Positions 21,691-32,070 of a stretch of DNA of 64,000 nucleotides are shown piece by piece. Below the pieces are notes generated by a model. The model was not told the DNA's origin and ran no database searches. It saw only the letters and a program-made list of their open reading frames with translations. This DNA is from Isoetes taiwanensis (lineage: Eukaryota > Streptophyta > Lycopodiopsida > Isoetales > Isoetaceae). Every line of letters begins with the position of its first letter. The stretch's first letter is position 1. The DNA lies in NCBI GenBank assembly GCA_021234155.1, contig JAJEKV010000021.1, positions 14,383,760 through 14,447,759 of the forward strand. The letters run 5' to 3'. The position numbers and the translations under genes are program-made.

Positions 21691-22537
21691 TGGAGCCTAA
21701 AGCCAATCCACAACACATGGATTTGATGTTGGAGGTTGCATCTACAACAACCCTAGACAAAGAAGATGGCTGCTAAAGAACATACCTCCCATGCTACTCA
21801 AGACATGGTACATCGCTTCTTGTTTCAGTCTGACCAAAATGCAGCTCACAAAGCTACTTCTCTTTTGCAAAAAGAATGCTTCAAGAACTCAAAATCAGGA
21901 TATCATGCCTCCAAGTTCCTTCGTAGTTTGTTGTGCATGTTTGGTGCACAAAACCCTGTGGCAGAGAAGGAAAAACTCATCAGATCAAAAAGCTTAAAGA
22001 TTAACAGCATGCAAATGCTGCTGTTTTCCATCCTACCGCTTTTGGTACTCCAGGTTAAATCTAGAACAGGAGAGCACGCTTATAACCCAAGGAGCCTCGA
22101 GAAATTCGTTTTTGCAAAACAAATGAATGAAAACATAGCATGAAGCTGCGAAAATGGACATCGTCTGAATGAAGATGTACCATGGGAGCAGCGAAAATGG
22201 ACATCGTTTAAAAAAATATGAACCGAACCCTGGCCATACCATGCCAAATTCACCAAAGCAGTCATAGCGGTGGACTTTCAGAGAGATAAGAAAACCTACT
22301 ATCCCTGTCCTCCACACGGCCTCCATGCTAGAAACTAAGGACACGGCCTTCCGGTAAACTATCTATCTATCTATGATATCTCGAACCTAGAAATCATACA
22401 AAGTTTTTTTTCCCGATTTTTGGAAATTCAGAAATATTTTCCGGCGGCCAAAATATTAAAAACCTTAGGAAAACCAACCCAAGCAAAAATCCAAAAAGTT
22501 TTCGGAACCCCGGAAAAACCAAATTTAAACAATAGGA
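21691..22537. other. Unassigned region
   Basis: The frame 21766-22143 (+) has no known motif. Bases about 22410-22530 (GATTTTTGGAA..CAGAAATATTTTCCGGCGG and downstream) are a diverged match to about 51955-52075. Confidence 0.45.
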
Positions 22538-23180
22538 TAAGACACGTCTTATTTTTAGTTATATATTCAAATAAGACTAGTATGTGTCTTATTTTACGGC
22601 GGGCTCGGAATACCCGCCTGGAATAAAATAAGACTTCGTTTACAATCCAAACCTATTCCAAACCTAACTTATTTTCATGGTGGAAAAGTGATTTCCTTTT
22701 AGGACAATAGGTGGCCAACTATCATTTGATAAAATATGTGACTTTTAGAAATACTACCGGGGGAAAAGGGACAGTAGTCACAAGATATGGTCACAAGATA
22801 TGGCTGTCATATACAATATATGACACCATTTGTGACTCCAGGGCTAAAAAGAGGCACACAAATTTAAACTTGTTTTCCCACTGCATGATAGTTATAAAAT
22901 ATGACACCACTAAAATACTAGTGGAAAACCATAAAAAATAAGACACGTCTTACTTTTAGTTATATTTTTAAATAAGACTAGGTGTCTTATTTTTACGGAC
23001 CAGGGGGATCCCTTGGAATAAAATAGACTCCATTTACAATCCAAACCTATTCCGAACCTAAATAAGACACGTCTCATTTTCATAGTGGAAAGAGATTTTC
23101 TTTTAGGACAATAGGTGGCCAAATATCATTTGATAAAATATGTGACTTTTGGAAATACGACTATCGTGGAAAAAGGGCCT
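22538..23180 (+). repeat. Direct repeat pair, ~400-bp period
   Basis: ATAAGACACGTCTTA..TTTTAGTTATAT, then TTTACAATCCAAACCTATTCC and TTAGGACAATAGGTGGCCAA, occur at 22538-22770 and again at 22938-23180. Each begins with a short inverted repeat (AATAAGACAC against GTGTCTTATT). No coding content. Confidence 0.8.
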
Positions 23181-24187
23181 TAGATCTAAACTTAAAAAAG
23201 GGGAAGGGGGGAGGGGGGGGAGCTTTAAAGGACAAAAGATTAGGACAATGCTTATGGGACACATTTTCCTCTCAACTGTGAGCATGTAAAATGGTTTTTA
23301 TGGTTTGCTATGTGGTTAACCCTACATATTTAGAATTGATATGTGGATGTAGTGTAGCAGTTACATGTACTAGTATTTTGCAATTAATAGATATATCTTT
23401 CAACCAAAAAAATGAAAAAATAAATAATTTTGATAGTCTGCGATTCGTGTATTAATGTGGTTATAATATGATTATTTATTAACTACTACATTAGGGATAC
23501 TGGAATTACGTTGTATAGCTCCTCAATGCGTTGTACATTATGGCTAATGTCATGGTGATAAGTGCATGCAAATAATGTGGCAGTTACAAATAGTGCTTTT
23601 TTTAGATTTTTCCATTGAACATTGAGGGAATCTATTAAAAAATGGTAACTGTGTTTCAAGCCCTTCCATTTATCATCACTTGAATACTTCATGCTTCACC
23701 ACGGAAACTTGTGCAGGGCATTTTCACTTGGGAATTTCTTGCAACAACTTTATCTACCTTTATTCATGTGGCTTAGTCAAGGCCCTCGAATGGATGGTGG
23801 ACATAATAGATTACTAACTACACAAGCCTAGAAATTACACTATGTCCTGCGTCATCATAATGTTATAAGCTTTTATGAGGATATTGAAGATATGATATTA
23901 TCGTGGCTACGTTTGTGTCAGAAAAGAAAAAAATAAATAAATAATTAAAACTTTTTGTTTTGGCGTGTCATGGACGATGTTGTTTTGTCTTGTATAAGAT
24001 TGGTTACTTTTAGACCTTCCTCTTTTATGATGTGTTCTCTGTATGATTAATATGAAAACCCTTTGTTTTCTTAGGAAAAAAGAGCTCTTTTTTTGCCCAT
24101 TGATTAGGGAAATAATTCTATGCATTTCATAAAATAGCATTCCATCCTAAAAAAATTGATGCACTATTTGATGATCTATCAAGTCAA
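23181..24187. other. Unassigned AT-rich spacer
   Basis: About 1 kb. A G-rich run lies at 23198-23222. No gene was recognised. Confidence 0.5.
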
Positions 24188-24499
24188 AATATGTAGCATA
24201 ATAACAGGGGGTTTTCTTTGTGTTTTTGTACGCTTTTCACTAACGTTTTCCTATGATTTCGTGATGTATTCAAATGGATGTACTAATGCGTACATCTAGA
24301 GTGCACCATTTCTGAGCCATTGATTTTAGCCTCTTTTTTTTTCCAATGGTTAACAACCAATGGCTCACAACAAAAGCCCTTTTTTTGTGCGTGTGGTGCA
24401 TAATGGTCAACAACCAATGGCTCACAACAAAAGCCCTTTTTTGTGCGTGTGGTGCATAATGGTCAACGGTGCATGTAGTGCAGTTTCCCCGCAGGCAAC
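24188..24499 (+). repeat. Compound repeat U3, first part
   Basis: Starts AATATGTAGCATAATAAC and carries the 57-bp-type tandem block, ending at GCAGGCAACACA, where a LINE interrupts it. Confidence 0.88.
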
Positions 24500-24798
24500 A
24501 CACCGCTACATCAGTTACTCGCATCACCTATGGTAGCGCGACTGGGAGCTTACATCCTGCAGATTTCGGCCGTCAGACTTGCTCTTCAGGGGCATGGTAT
24601 TTGAGAGCCTACTGTTAGGGTTTTTCCTCCCAAGTGGGGGTTTTTTCATCCTGGTAGTAGGGTTCTACTGTACAGTTACATTGGTTGTTTTTGTGTTGGG
24701 GTTTTTGGCTTTTTTGCCTGTTCTCTGCATGTACCGTCTCATAGGCCTCTGGCCTCCGTGGACGTTAAAATAAACTTCCTTCCTTCCTTCCTTCCTTA
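24500..24798 (+). mobile_element. 5'-truncated LINE inserted into U3
   Basis: Similar (reverse-complement) to the 3' end of the LINE at 44056-45800. It includes the end of ORF2, a hairpin-forming CCTCCCAAGTGGGGG, CCTCCGTGGACGTTAAAA, and a tail of TTCC repeats ending at 24798. The uninterrupted U copies read GCAACACATTTCTTATC across this point, so the LINE lies in U3. Confidence 0.88.
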
Positions 24799-25260
24799 TC
24801 ATAACTTTTGATCCAGAACTTTGTTTGAGATGATTTTTATTGCGTTGGAAAGCTCTCTCCGAGATATTTTTGATAGTGTATGATATGGATATGTTTGGTT
24901 AAGTTATCTATGCTAAAACAGCAATTTTCCGGCCGGGTTTGGTAGGCTTTCACATCCTACCAGCTGATTAATACAGGATTGCGCTATTGGATATTGTTTT
25001 ATGGCTCATTCCGAATGAAGCTTGCAAAAAATTACCATGCATTTTTAGATTTTGAGGCTTCTAGATCCTTGTGCTAACAAGCAGAAAAGTTTCCCACTTT
25101 GGTTTCTCACCACAAGAATCCATGGAGGCCAAAGGCTGCTGTTAAAATCCAGTTGAAAAATGTTTGTGTATGGGTGTTGCAAACTTTATGACTTTCAGAA
25201 TAATGGGATCAATCTGCTCTATCTTTATGGTAACTTTTACTTATGTTCTATTTGTTTTAT
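24799..25260 (+). repeat. Compound repeat U3, middle part
   Basis: U sequence resumes at TTATCATAACTTTTGATC and runs to TTTGTTTTAT, where the transposon at 25261 begins. A short internal deletion relative to U1 and U4 removes part of the GAGGCAGTTATTAAGC segment. Confidence 0.88.
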
Positions 25261-26808
25261 AACCATCATTCAAAAAAATTGAGAATATGTCTTAATTTTG
25301 GTACTTTTTTCCGTCCGCGTTTTTTTTTTGTTTTTTATTCCCCGTCCGCCATTTTTTTTGTTTTTTCTCTCCATCCGCCTTTCTTGTTTTCGTTTTCAAT
25401 TTTCAATTTTCAGATTCCCGCCCGTCCGTTTTCCCCCCTTTTTTTCGTCTCCTATTCTTTTGCTCCCTCTCCTTATTTTTTTTCCCTCCTCTAAATTCCC
25501 GCCCGTCCCTTTTCTTTTACTCCCTCTTCGCTTTTAGTTGCTCCGCCTTTTTATTTTGTGTTTCTTCGTTTCTCAACAAAGAGGTCCACGCCTCAGGTTT
25601 TCCACAGGCTTTCCACATCGAGCTTTTTCCACGGGGTTTTCCATCGAGCTTTTCCACATCGAATCAGAATGTGGAGCGCTTGGAGCACCGGGCGGATGGA
25701 ACACCGGGTGGATGAAGCACTTGGAGCCATGCCCCGGACGCAACAATACAATACTCTGTTATCTCTTCCGGATCGCTAGGTATACTACCAATATCTCATC
25801 TGTTATCTCTTCTAGATATTACTCTGTTATTGCTAGGTAGACTCGGCAGGATGGTAATAGTCCGTTGATTGGAGAGAAGCCCTTGTAATTTTGACTTGAT
25901 TCACGGTTGCTTGTCGCAATACAAATTCGATGTTGAATCAGCCCAAAAATGCTCAAAATCACAATTATTGAAGGGGCTTTGGGGTTGGGCATGATCTAAC
26001 TGTCAAATCCGACCTACTTTGAAGTGTTACAGCTGCTAATTTCAAGATCAAAGCAGGAAATTTGCTCAATTTCGTGATGTTGCAGGATTAAAATTTGCTC
26101 AATTTCGTGATGTTGCAGGGTTTTGTGAAGAGCCCATAGTTGAAATCGCGCCTGGCGCGATTTGAGGTGAGTGCCAAACTGAAAAAAAAAAAAAAAATTC
26201 AAAAAAAAAAAAATTAAAAAAAAAAAAAAAAAAAAAAAAAGTGAAAATGAAAACGCGCCTGGCGCGATTTGAGGTTAGCCTATTCCTTATTTTTTGTCAT
26301 TTTTGGACATTTTTAAGGACATTTAAGAGTGATTGTCCTTGTTAAATCGCGCCAGGCGCGATTTTGTATTTACTTCTTCCATAAAAAGTTATTCTTTTAA
26401 CTGTTTTGTAGGATGTTTTTGTTATTATTTTTCTCTAAAACTGGTTTTTAATTTTATTGTTTGTATAAATATTTGAGTTGAATCTGCATAAATGTAGTAT
26501 GTTTATGTCCACAAAATCGCGCCAGGCGCGATTTTTATTTCGAAAATAAGGACTTGCTTGCAGTTAATTATTCAAATATACTTGTTATTTTACTCTACAA
26601 ATTTCGCGGTTGCGGATAATTGTGTTTAAAATATGCAATTTTTTAGGTTTTTATGTTGCCAAAACATAAATTTTTTAGGTTAAATTCCATCGTATTTTAC
26701 AAGTTTCATCAAATTCAACACATGATTATATAGCTAAAATGGCCTATAATAAGCCTATTCGGCGCGATTTTGGACCAGACATAATCCCAATTTAATTGAA
26801 TGATGGTT
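25261..26808. mobile_element. Unclassified DNA transposon, 1548 bp, non-autonomous
   Basis: Perfect 13-bp terminal inverted repeats AACCATCATTCAA / TTGAATGATGGTT, extending imperfectly inward to about 30 bp (AAATTG.GA.TATGTCT on both ends). It is flanked by TTAT at 25257-25260 and 26809-26812. Uninterrupted U copies read GTTTTATTGTG here, so the empty site confirms both ends and a 4-bp duplication. Inside: a pyrimidine-rich stretch (25306-25560), A-rich tracts (26180-26241), a 32-bp-period pair (26059-26119), and four GC palindromes. No transposase frame was recognised; the open frames in the pyrimidine tract are low complexity. I do not assign a superfamily. Confidence 0.88.
26143..26163. 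repeat. GC palindrome 1 of the 25.3-26.8 kb transposon
   Basis: AAATCGCGCC, one base, GGCGCGATTT. Further copies are at 26251-26270 (lacking one T), 26344-26364 and 26514-26534, with a half copy GGCGCGATTT at 26761-26770 beside the right terminus. The centre is T in the first two and A in the other two. Confidence 0.95.
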
Positions 26809-26923
26809 TTATTGTGATGAAATTCAAAAGCTACAGGTGATGAAAGCCTCAAATGAATTCTAGTTTTTTTCTGGTTTGAATTCTAAAAATTTTGTCACAC
26901 CCGGGGGGGTGTGACGTCCCTAA
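26809..26923 (+). repeat. Compound repeat U3, last part
   Basis: Resumes at TTATTGTGATGAAATTC and ends GTGACGTCCCTAA before foldback arm F5. Confidence 0.88.
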
Positions 26924-27525
26924 GGCCCCGAAGGGGCCAAAAAACATTTTTTGCAACACAAACCATTAACATCCAACATATAAAAATTAAATCCCCCAAC
27001 ACATAACAACCAACACATAACAACCATTGACATTAACAACCAACACATAACTACCATTGATATTAATTAACACAACCATTGGGTCCAACACATTTACATT
27101 AAAATACCCCTTAAACCCCCTTTGGTTTGGGTGCATATTCACACGGGGAGTGACGTAGGGCAGCGAGAGCCCTCATAATTGTATTTTGCACGTACGAAAT
27201 CAACACCATATAGTATTCCGCTTGAAATCTTATAGTATTTTGCGAATCTTGTTATACAGTATAGCAAATTTTGTACTTGCATACCCCACAAACGAGGAAC
27301 TTTACGTACGGTGTAGATTAAGGAATAAGGGGTGAATATGCCTATCCAACAACTCTCGTTGCCCGGAGTCACCCCCGTGTGAATATGCACCCAAACCAAA
27401 GGGGGTTTAAGGGGGATTTTAATGTAAATGTGTTAGACCCAATGGTTGTGTTAATTAATGTCAATGGTAGTTATGTGTTGGTTGTTAATGTCAATGGTTG
27501 TTATGTGTTGGTTGTTATGTGTTGG
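26924..27525. mobile_element. Foldback element F5, nearly complete
   Basis: Left tip GGCCCCGAAGGGGCC, left arm, core 27136-27385 (TATTCACACGGGG to CCCCCGTGTGAATA), and a right arm mirroring the left through GGTTGTTATGTGTTGG to about 27525. The right tip is lost. This is the best member for defining the arms. Confidence 0.85.
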
Positions 27526-28405
27526 GGTGAATAGCTCTAAATTAACTTATAATGTAACTTGAAAAGGCTCAAAATTGAGATGGACAATGTAGGATGTTGT
27601 TTTTGGATTTGAAAAATAAATAAAAAATCAAAAAACATTCGCAAGTCTATGAATAACATATGTACTATCAAGTATAGCACAAATCCCGTAACACGCCAAA
27701 ATAAAAAGTTTCAAATTTTTTTTTCAATACAGAATGATCAGCTAGGCAGAGAGTGTGATTTGATGCTGTGCAAATCATGTTTTAAGCAACCAATGGGTGT
27801 GAAACCCTACCAAATCTGCCCAAAAATTTCATGTCTTGATCCAAAAAACTTAATCAAACATGAGCATATCATACATCTTCAGAAGGATCTCAGAGAGACC
27901 TTTCCAAAGCAATAAAAAACACTCAAAATAGAATTTGGATTCAAAAGTTATGGTAAAAACCATATTACCATCAAATTTGCATGGCATGCACTTTGCAAAA
28001 AGGTATCCAGAAAGAAAAGTACAAAAAGTAGGTATCTATCTTGATAGATCTGGGTAAAATCATATGCCAATAGAAAGCTCTCAATATAAGCTTTCTAAAA
28101 GCCCAAGATCATCTGAATCCGACCTCTGTACTTCAAGTTATGAGCACAGGAACAATTGACATTCTCTCTCTAGTGCTTCTCTTCGTTATTTATTTTTAGT
28201 GATTTAGATATTATATACAATGGTCTAGTAAAAAAAAACCTCTCATAAAAATCTTATTTTTTATTAAAACTTTATTTTTTCCAACCAAAAATTTGTAAAA
28301 AGCATTTGACAACATAATGTCTTTATTATTAGGAAATAAAATACTTTAGAACATTCATAAATTGAAAATAAAATACAAATTAGGCTAACATATAATGGGT
28401 AACAC
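27526..28405. other. Spacer with a diverged U relic
   Basis: Bases about 27785-27960 are an old copy, in reverse orientation, of the U interior: CATATCATACATCTTCAGAAGGATCTCAGAG matches the complement of the U segment CTCTCCGAGATCTTTTTGATAGTGTATGATATG in pieces. The remainder is unrecognised; it includes the 3' flank of the dirigent gene at 28406. Confidence 0.6.
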
Positions 28406-28921
28406 TCAGTAGGAAGAACGTGGAATTGACGTGGGAAGAAAAAATGTGCAACTGAGTGAAGCAGTGCGGTAGGGATACTCATCCAGAATGGTAGTGTAAA
28501 TTGCATTACCAATAGCAAGTCTGAAGTGTTCTGTACCCCCGACTATAGCCAATTCAGCAACTGCATCTGTGCCTTGGAAGGAAAGGGTTGCATTATAACT
28601 AGATGTCTCGAACACTATAGTGAATGCATAGAAAGAATTGCTCAAGTCTTGAGAAGTGACTGCAACAATTCCCTTTGCCCTGCCAAGCTGTGTTGAACTG
28701 TTTAAAGGCCCTTCTCTCACTACATCATCTATTACAAATATAGAACCAAATTGGGTACTTGATTTATCTCCATTTGGACCTGCAACTCTAGCCGCTGTAA
28801 CATTGTAGGTGTGATGAAGGTACAACTGAAGTTTTTCCATCTTGAGCTTTTCTCCATCTACCATTGTTGTTGTGCTTAGTGCAGCAACTATCATAGCCAA
28901 TATAAGTATTGTGCTTGCCAT
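28406..28921 (-). CDS. Dirigent-family protein (copy C)
   Basis: Single-exon frame of 171 residues and a predicted secreted dirigent protein. Residues 1-22 form a signal peptide; FGSIFVIDD (58-66), GRAKGIVAV (80-88) and IVGGTEHFRLAIG (126-138) are the family signatures. N-glycosylation sites lie at NVT (40-42), NSS (74-76) and NAT (110-112). The start is firm: the next upstream ATG (within ATGGAAGAACAAC) is out of frame here, because two bases are missing relative to the copies at 1237, 37839 and 53868. It is head-to-head with the dirigent gene at 30264 (about 1.3 kb between starts). Clearly diverged from copies A and B but without breaks, so probably functional. Confidence 0.92.
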   Translation of the reverse strand: MASTILILAMIVAALSTTTMVDGEKLKMEKLQLYLHHTYNVTAARVAGPNGDKSSTQFGSIFVIDDVVREGPLNSSTQLGRAKGIVAVTSQDLSNSFYAFTIVFETSSYNATLSFQGTDAVAELAIVGGTEHFRLAIGNAIYTTILDEYPYRTASLSCTFFLPTSIPRSSY

Positions 28922-28955
28922 CTTTCTTTTGTTGTTCTTCCATTTTGCTCTCTCC

Positions 28956-28963
28956 CTTATATA
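28956..28963 (-). promoter_or_regulatory. TATA box of dirigent copy C
   Basis: TATATAAG on the minus strand, 42 nt before the ATG at 28921, matching the spacing in the other dirigent genes. Confidence 0.8.
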
Positions 28964-29916
28964 CTCCCATTCAACACGTGTTCAAGTCTCACTTGAACTC
29001 CTCTTGATATCTGTAAGTCTAAAAGCACTAAGTCTTGTTTGTTTATAAGTCTAAAAGAATTCCTTCGGACATGCCAACACTAGATGAATGGTGGAACCCA
29101 TCCATACCTCCAATAAGTTCAAAATGCACTCAAACACCTCCACATGCAAAAACATATATAATTTTATCTTTAATGTCATTTTATCATCAATTTCTTTTTG
29201 CCTTTTGGGAGGCAATCCATTTTTGAGATGGAGGTAATTTATTCTAAAGGCATATTCGTGTAGGTTTATGGCTGGGAATTTATTGTGGGAGTCATATTCT
29301 AATTAAAAACTTTTCAGACTAAATATAAAAAATGGATTAATGAAACTATTTACTTGATTGTTTGAATCATTAGTGTAATTTATTTAATTTAATAGTCATT
29401 ACAATATTTATTATATGCTCAATCATCTATATAATTGTTATAGTAAGTCTTGTTATGGGGAGATCTTTCATTTCTTTAAATGCATTGTAGTTGGACACAA
29501 CATATAACTTCCTATGTGGCATAGAGGATAAGGATGAAATATTTCTAAATGAAAGCATCCTTAAAGGAATTCATGTAAGATGTAAAAGAGCAGCAATATA
29601 GGTTTATGTACAAATCTATCGCAAAAAAAAATAAAAATTACACATAAGATCTAATGGTCAATGAATGAATGCATGATTTTTAAGGCCAAAAACTTTTTAA
29701 TGATTTCCTATGTATATAAGAAAGTCTGCGGAAAGGTGTCGATGCGCGACAACGCGGAGTCAACTTGACATACATGGAAGTCCCTATAACGTGGAGGAGA
29801 ATTAGGTGTTCATTCTGCGCCACGTGGTGCTAATCAGACGGTCCAGCTAAAAAACGTCACTCAAAAATCAAGAAAGTAAGTAGGAGAATTCAAACAAGCT
29901 GGATTATATTTTAATG
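28964..29916. other. Intergenic region of the divergent dirigent pair
   Basis: Upstream of both dirigent genes and likely to hold their proximal regulatory sequence. ACACGTG lies at about 28975 (E-box/G-box core CACGTG) and CCACGTGG near 29821. No gene was recognised. Confidence 0.5.
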
Positions 29917-30149
29917 ACATCATGCACATTTTACTTCTTTTGTTGCCAAATAGTTGACAAGAAGGAAGACAAGAACAACTTCTCCCCATAAACATGAAGA
30001 AGAAGGAATCCAAAAACGACTTTGCATATCCAACATCATGCATACCTTACTCCTTTTTGTTGCCAAATAGTTGACAAGAAGAAGAGAAGAACAACTTGAC
30101 CCCATAAACCTTAAGAAGAAGGAATTCAAAGCTACTTTGGGTATTCAAC
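29917..30149 (+). repeat. 116-bp tandem duplication in the promoter of dirigent gene E
   Basis: ACATCATGCA..., TTGTTGCCAAATAGTTGACAAGAAG and the following sequence occur at 29917-30032 and again at 30033-30149. The second unit ends about 70 bp before the TATA-like box. TTGAC W-box cores occur in both units. Confidence 0.88.
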
Positions 30150-30219
30150 TAGTACACGCAAGAAGAGGAAGATGTGGCGTGGTAGGACCACATGTAAAAT
30201 AAGACATCAAAATATTTGC

Positions 30220-30226
30220 TATTTAA
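30220..30226 (+). promoter_or_regulatory. TATA-like box of dirigent gene E
   Basis: TATTTAA exactly 44 nt before the ATG at 30264, the same spacing as in the other dirigent copies. Confidence 0.6.
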
Positions 30227-30263
30227 CAAAGGAATTGCTATGAATTGAAGACAAGAAGAAAAT

Positions 30264-30761
30264 ATGAAGGCGCCAGTTTTATGCACACTTATATTTCTAG
30301 TGATGCTAGCACATTATACCATGGCATTTGATTACCATATCAAGAAGTGTTGTCTCGGCCAAAAAGTATCCACCGTAGTTTTTTATGTGCACACTAAGGT
30401 CACAAAGCCCAATGAGACGGTGGAGGTAGTGGCTAGTTCAGATGATGATTATGATACTACAACCAAATTTGGAACAATTGGAGTAGGGAATATTGTGCTC
30501 ACTAAGGAGCAATCTAATAGTTCAAAAGTAGTGGGTAGACTTAAATCTATGGTTATCATTGCTGATACAATTTTTACTGACTATCCTCATGCCCAAGAAC
30601 TTCTCACTGCTGAGCTTGAAACGGAGGAATACAATGGTACCATCTCTTTGCATGGTAGAGATGTTGCTAGTGGTTATGAAATTCTAGTAGTTGGTGGAAC
30701 TGGTTACTTTAGAGGAGTAAGAGGTTGGGCCAATATCACTCATGTTGAATATGTAGCATAA
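30264..30761 (+). CDS. Dirigent-like protein (copy E), C-terminus replaced by repeat U4
   Basis: 165-residue frame of a more distant dirigent paralogue. Signal peptide 1-21, FGTIGVGNIVL (69-79), GRLKSMVIIAD (91-101), and the family motif VVGGTGYFRGVRGWA (142-156). N-glycosylation sites at N50, N85, N124 and N157. The last codons (GAA TAT GTA GCA TAA) run into the first bases of repeat U4, which begins AATATGTAGC at 30748 as in four other places. The stop and the last two or three residues are therefore repeat-derived, and the protein ends sooner after the GG.G.FR motif than copies A-C. It may still be expressed, but the final barrel strand is probably missing. Confidence 0.85.
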   Translation: MKAPVLCTLIFLVMLAHYTMAFDYHIKKCCLGQKVSTVVFYVHTKVTKPNETVEVVASSDDDYDTTTKFGTIGVGNIVLTKEQSNSSKVVGRLKSMVIIADTIFTDYPHAQELLTAELETEEYNGTISLHGRDVASGYEILVVGGTGYFRGVRGWANITHVEYVA

Positions 30762-32070
30762 TAACAGGGGGTTTTCTTTGTGTTTTTGTACGCTTTTCAC
30801 TAAGGTTTTCCTATGATTTCGTGATGTATTCAAATGGATTTACTAATGCGTACATCTAGAGTGCACCATTTCTGAGCCATTGATTTTAGCCTTTTTTTTC
30901 AATGGTCAACAACCAATGGCTCACAACAAAAGCCCTTTTTTGTGCGTGTGGTGCATAATGGTCAACAACCAATGGCTCACAACAAAAGCCCTCTTTTTGT
31001 GTGTGTGTGGTGCATAATGGGCACATGAAGGGCTTGAAGGGCGCATGAAGGGCTTGAAGGGCGCATGTAGTGCAGTTTCCCCGCCGGCAGCACATTTCTT
31101 ATCATAACTTTTGATCCAGAGGTCTGTTTCAGATGATTTTTATTGCGTTGGAAAGCTCTCTCCGAGATCTTTTTGATAGTGTATGATATGGATATGTTTG
31201 GTTAAGTTATCTATGTTAAAACAACAATTTTTCGGCCGGGTTGGGCACATGAAGGGCTTGAAGGGCGCATGTAGTGCGGTCACGGCAAAGACATTTCTTA
31301 TCATAACTTTTGATCCAGAGGTCTGTTTCAGATGATTTTTATTGCGTTGGAAAGCTCTCTCCGAGATCGTTTTGATAGGTTAAGTTATCTATGTTAAAAC
31401 AACAATTTTTCGGCCGGGTTGGGCACATGAAGGGCTTGAAGGGCGCATGTAGTGCGGTTTCCCCGCCGGCAACACATTTCTTATCATAACTTTTGATCCA
31501 GAGGTCTGTTTCAGATGATTTTTATTGCTTGGAAATCTCTCTCTGAGATCTTTTTGATAGTGTATGATATGGATATGTTTGGTTAAGTTATCTATGCTAA
31601 AACAGCAATTTTTCGGCCAGGTTTGGTAGGCTTTCACATCCTACCAGCTGATTAATACAGGATTGCGCTATTGGATATTGTTTTATGGCTTATTCCGAAT
31701 GAAGCTTGCAAAAAATTACCATGCATTTTTAGATTTTGAGGCAGTTATTAAGCAAATTCCAAGGCTTCTAGATCCTTGTGCTAACAAGCAGAAAAGTTTC
31801 CCACTTTGGTTTCTCACCACAAGAATCCATGGAGGCCAAAGGCTGCTGTTAAATTCCAGTTGAAAAATGTTTGTGTATGGGTGTTACAAACTTTATGACT
31901 TTCAAAATAATGGGATCAATCTGCTCTATCTTTATGGTAAGTTTTACTTAATGTTTTATTGTGATGAAATTCAAAAGCTACAGGTGATGAAAGCCTCAAA
32001 TGAATTCTAGTTTTTTTCTGGTTTGAATTCTAAAATTTTTGTCACACCGGGGAGGGGGTGACGTCCCTAA
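30748..32070 (+). repeat. Compound repeat U, copy U4 (with internal triplication)
   Basis: Starts AATATGTAGCATAATAAC inside the 3' end of the dirigent gene. The segment from GGGCACATGAAGGGCTTG to TTTTTCGGCCGGGTT appears three times (from about 31018, 31243 and 31421; the last interval is 178 bp). It then continues as in other copies to GTGACGTCCCTAA. Confidence 0.88.
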
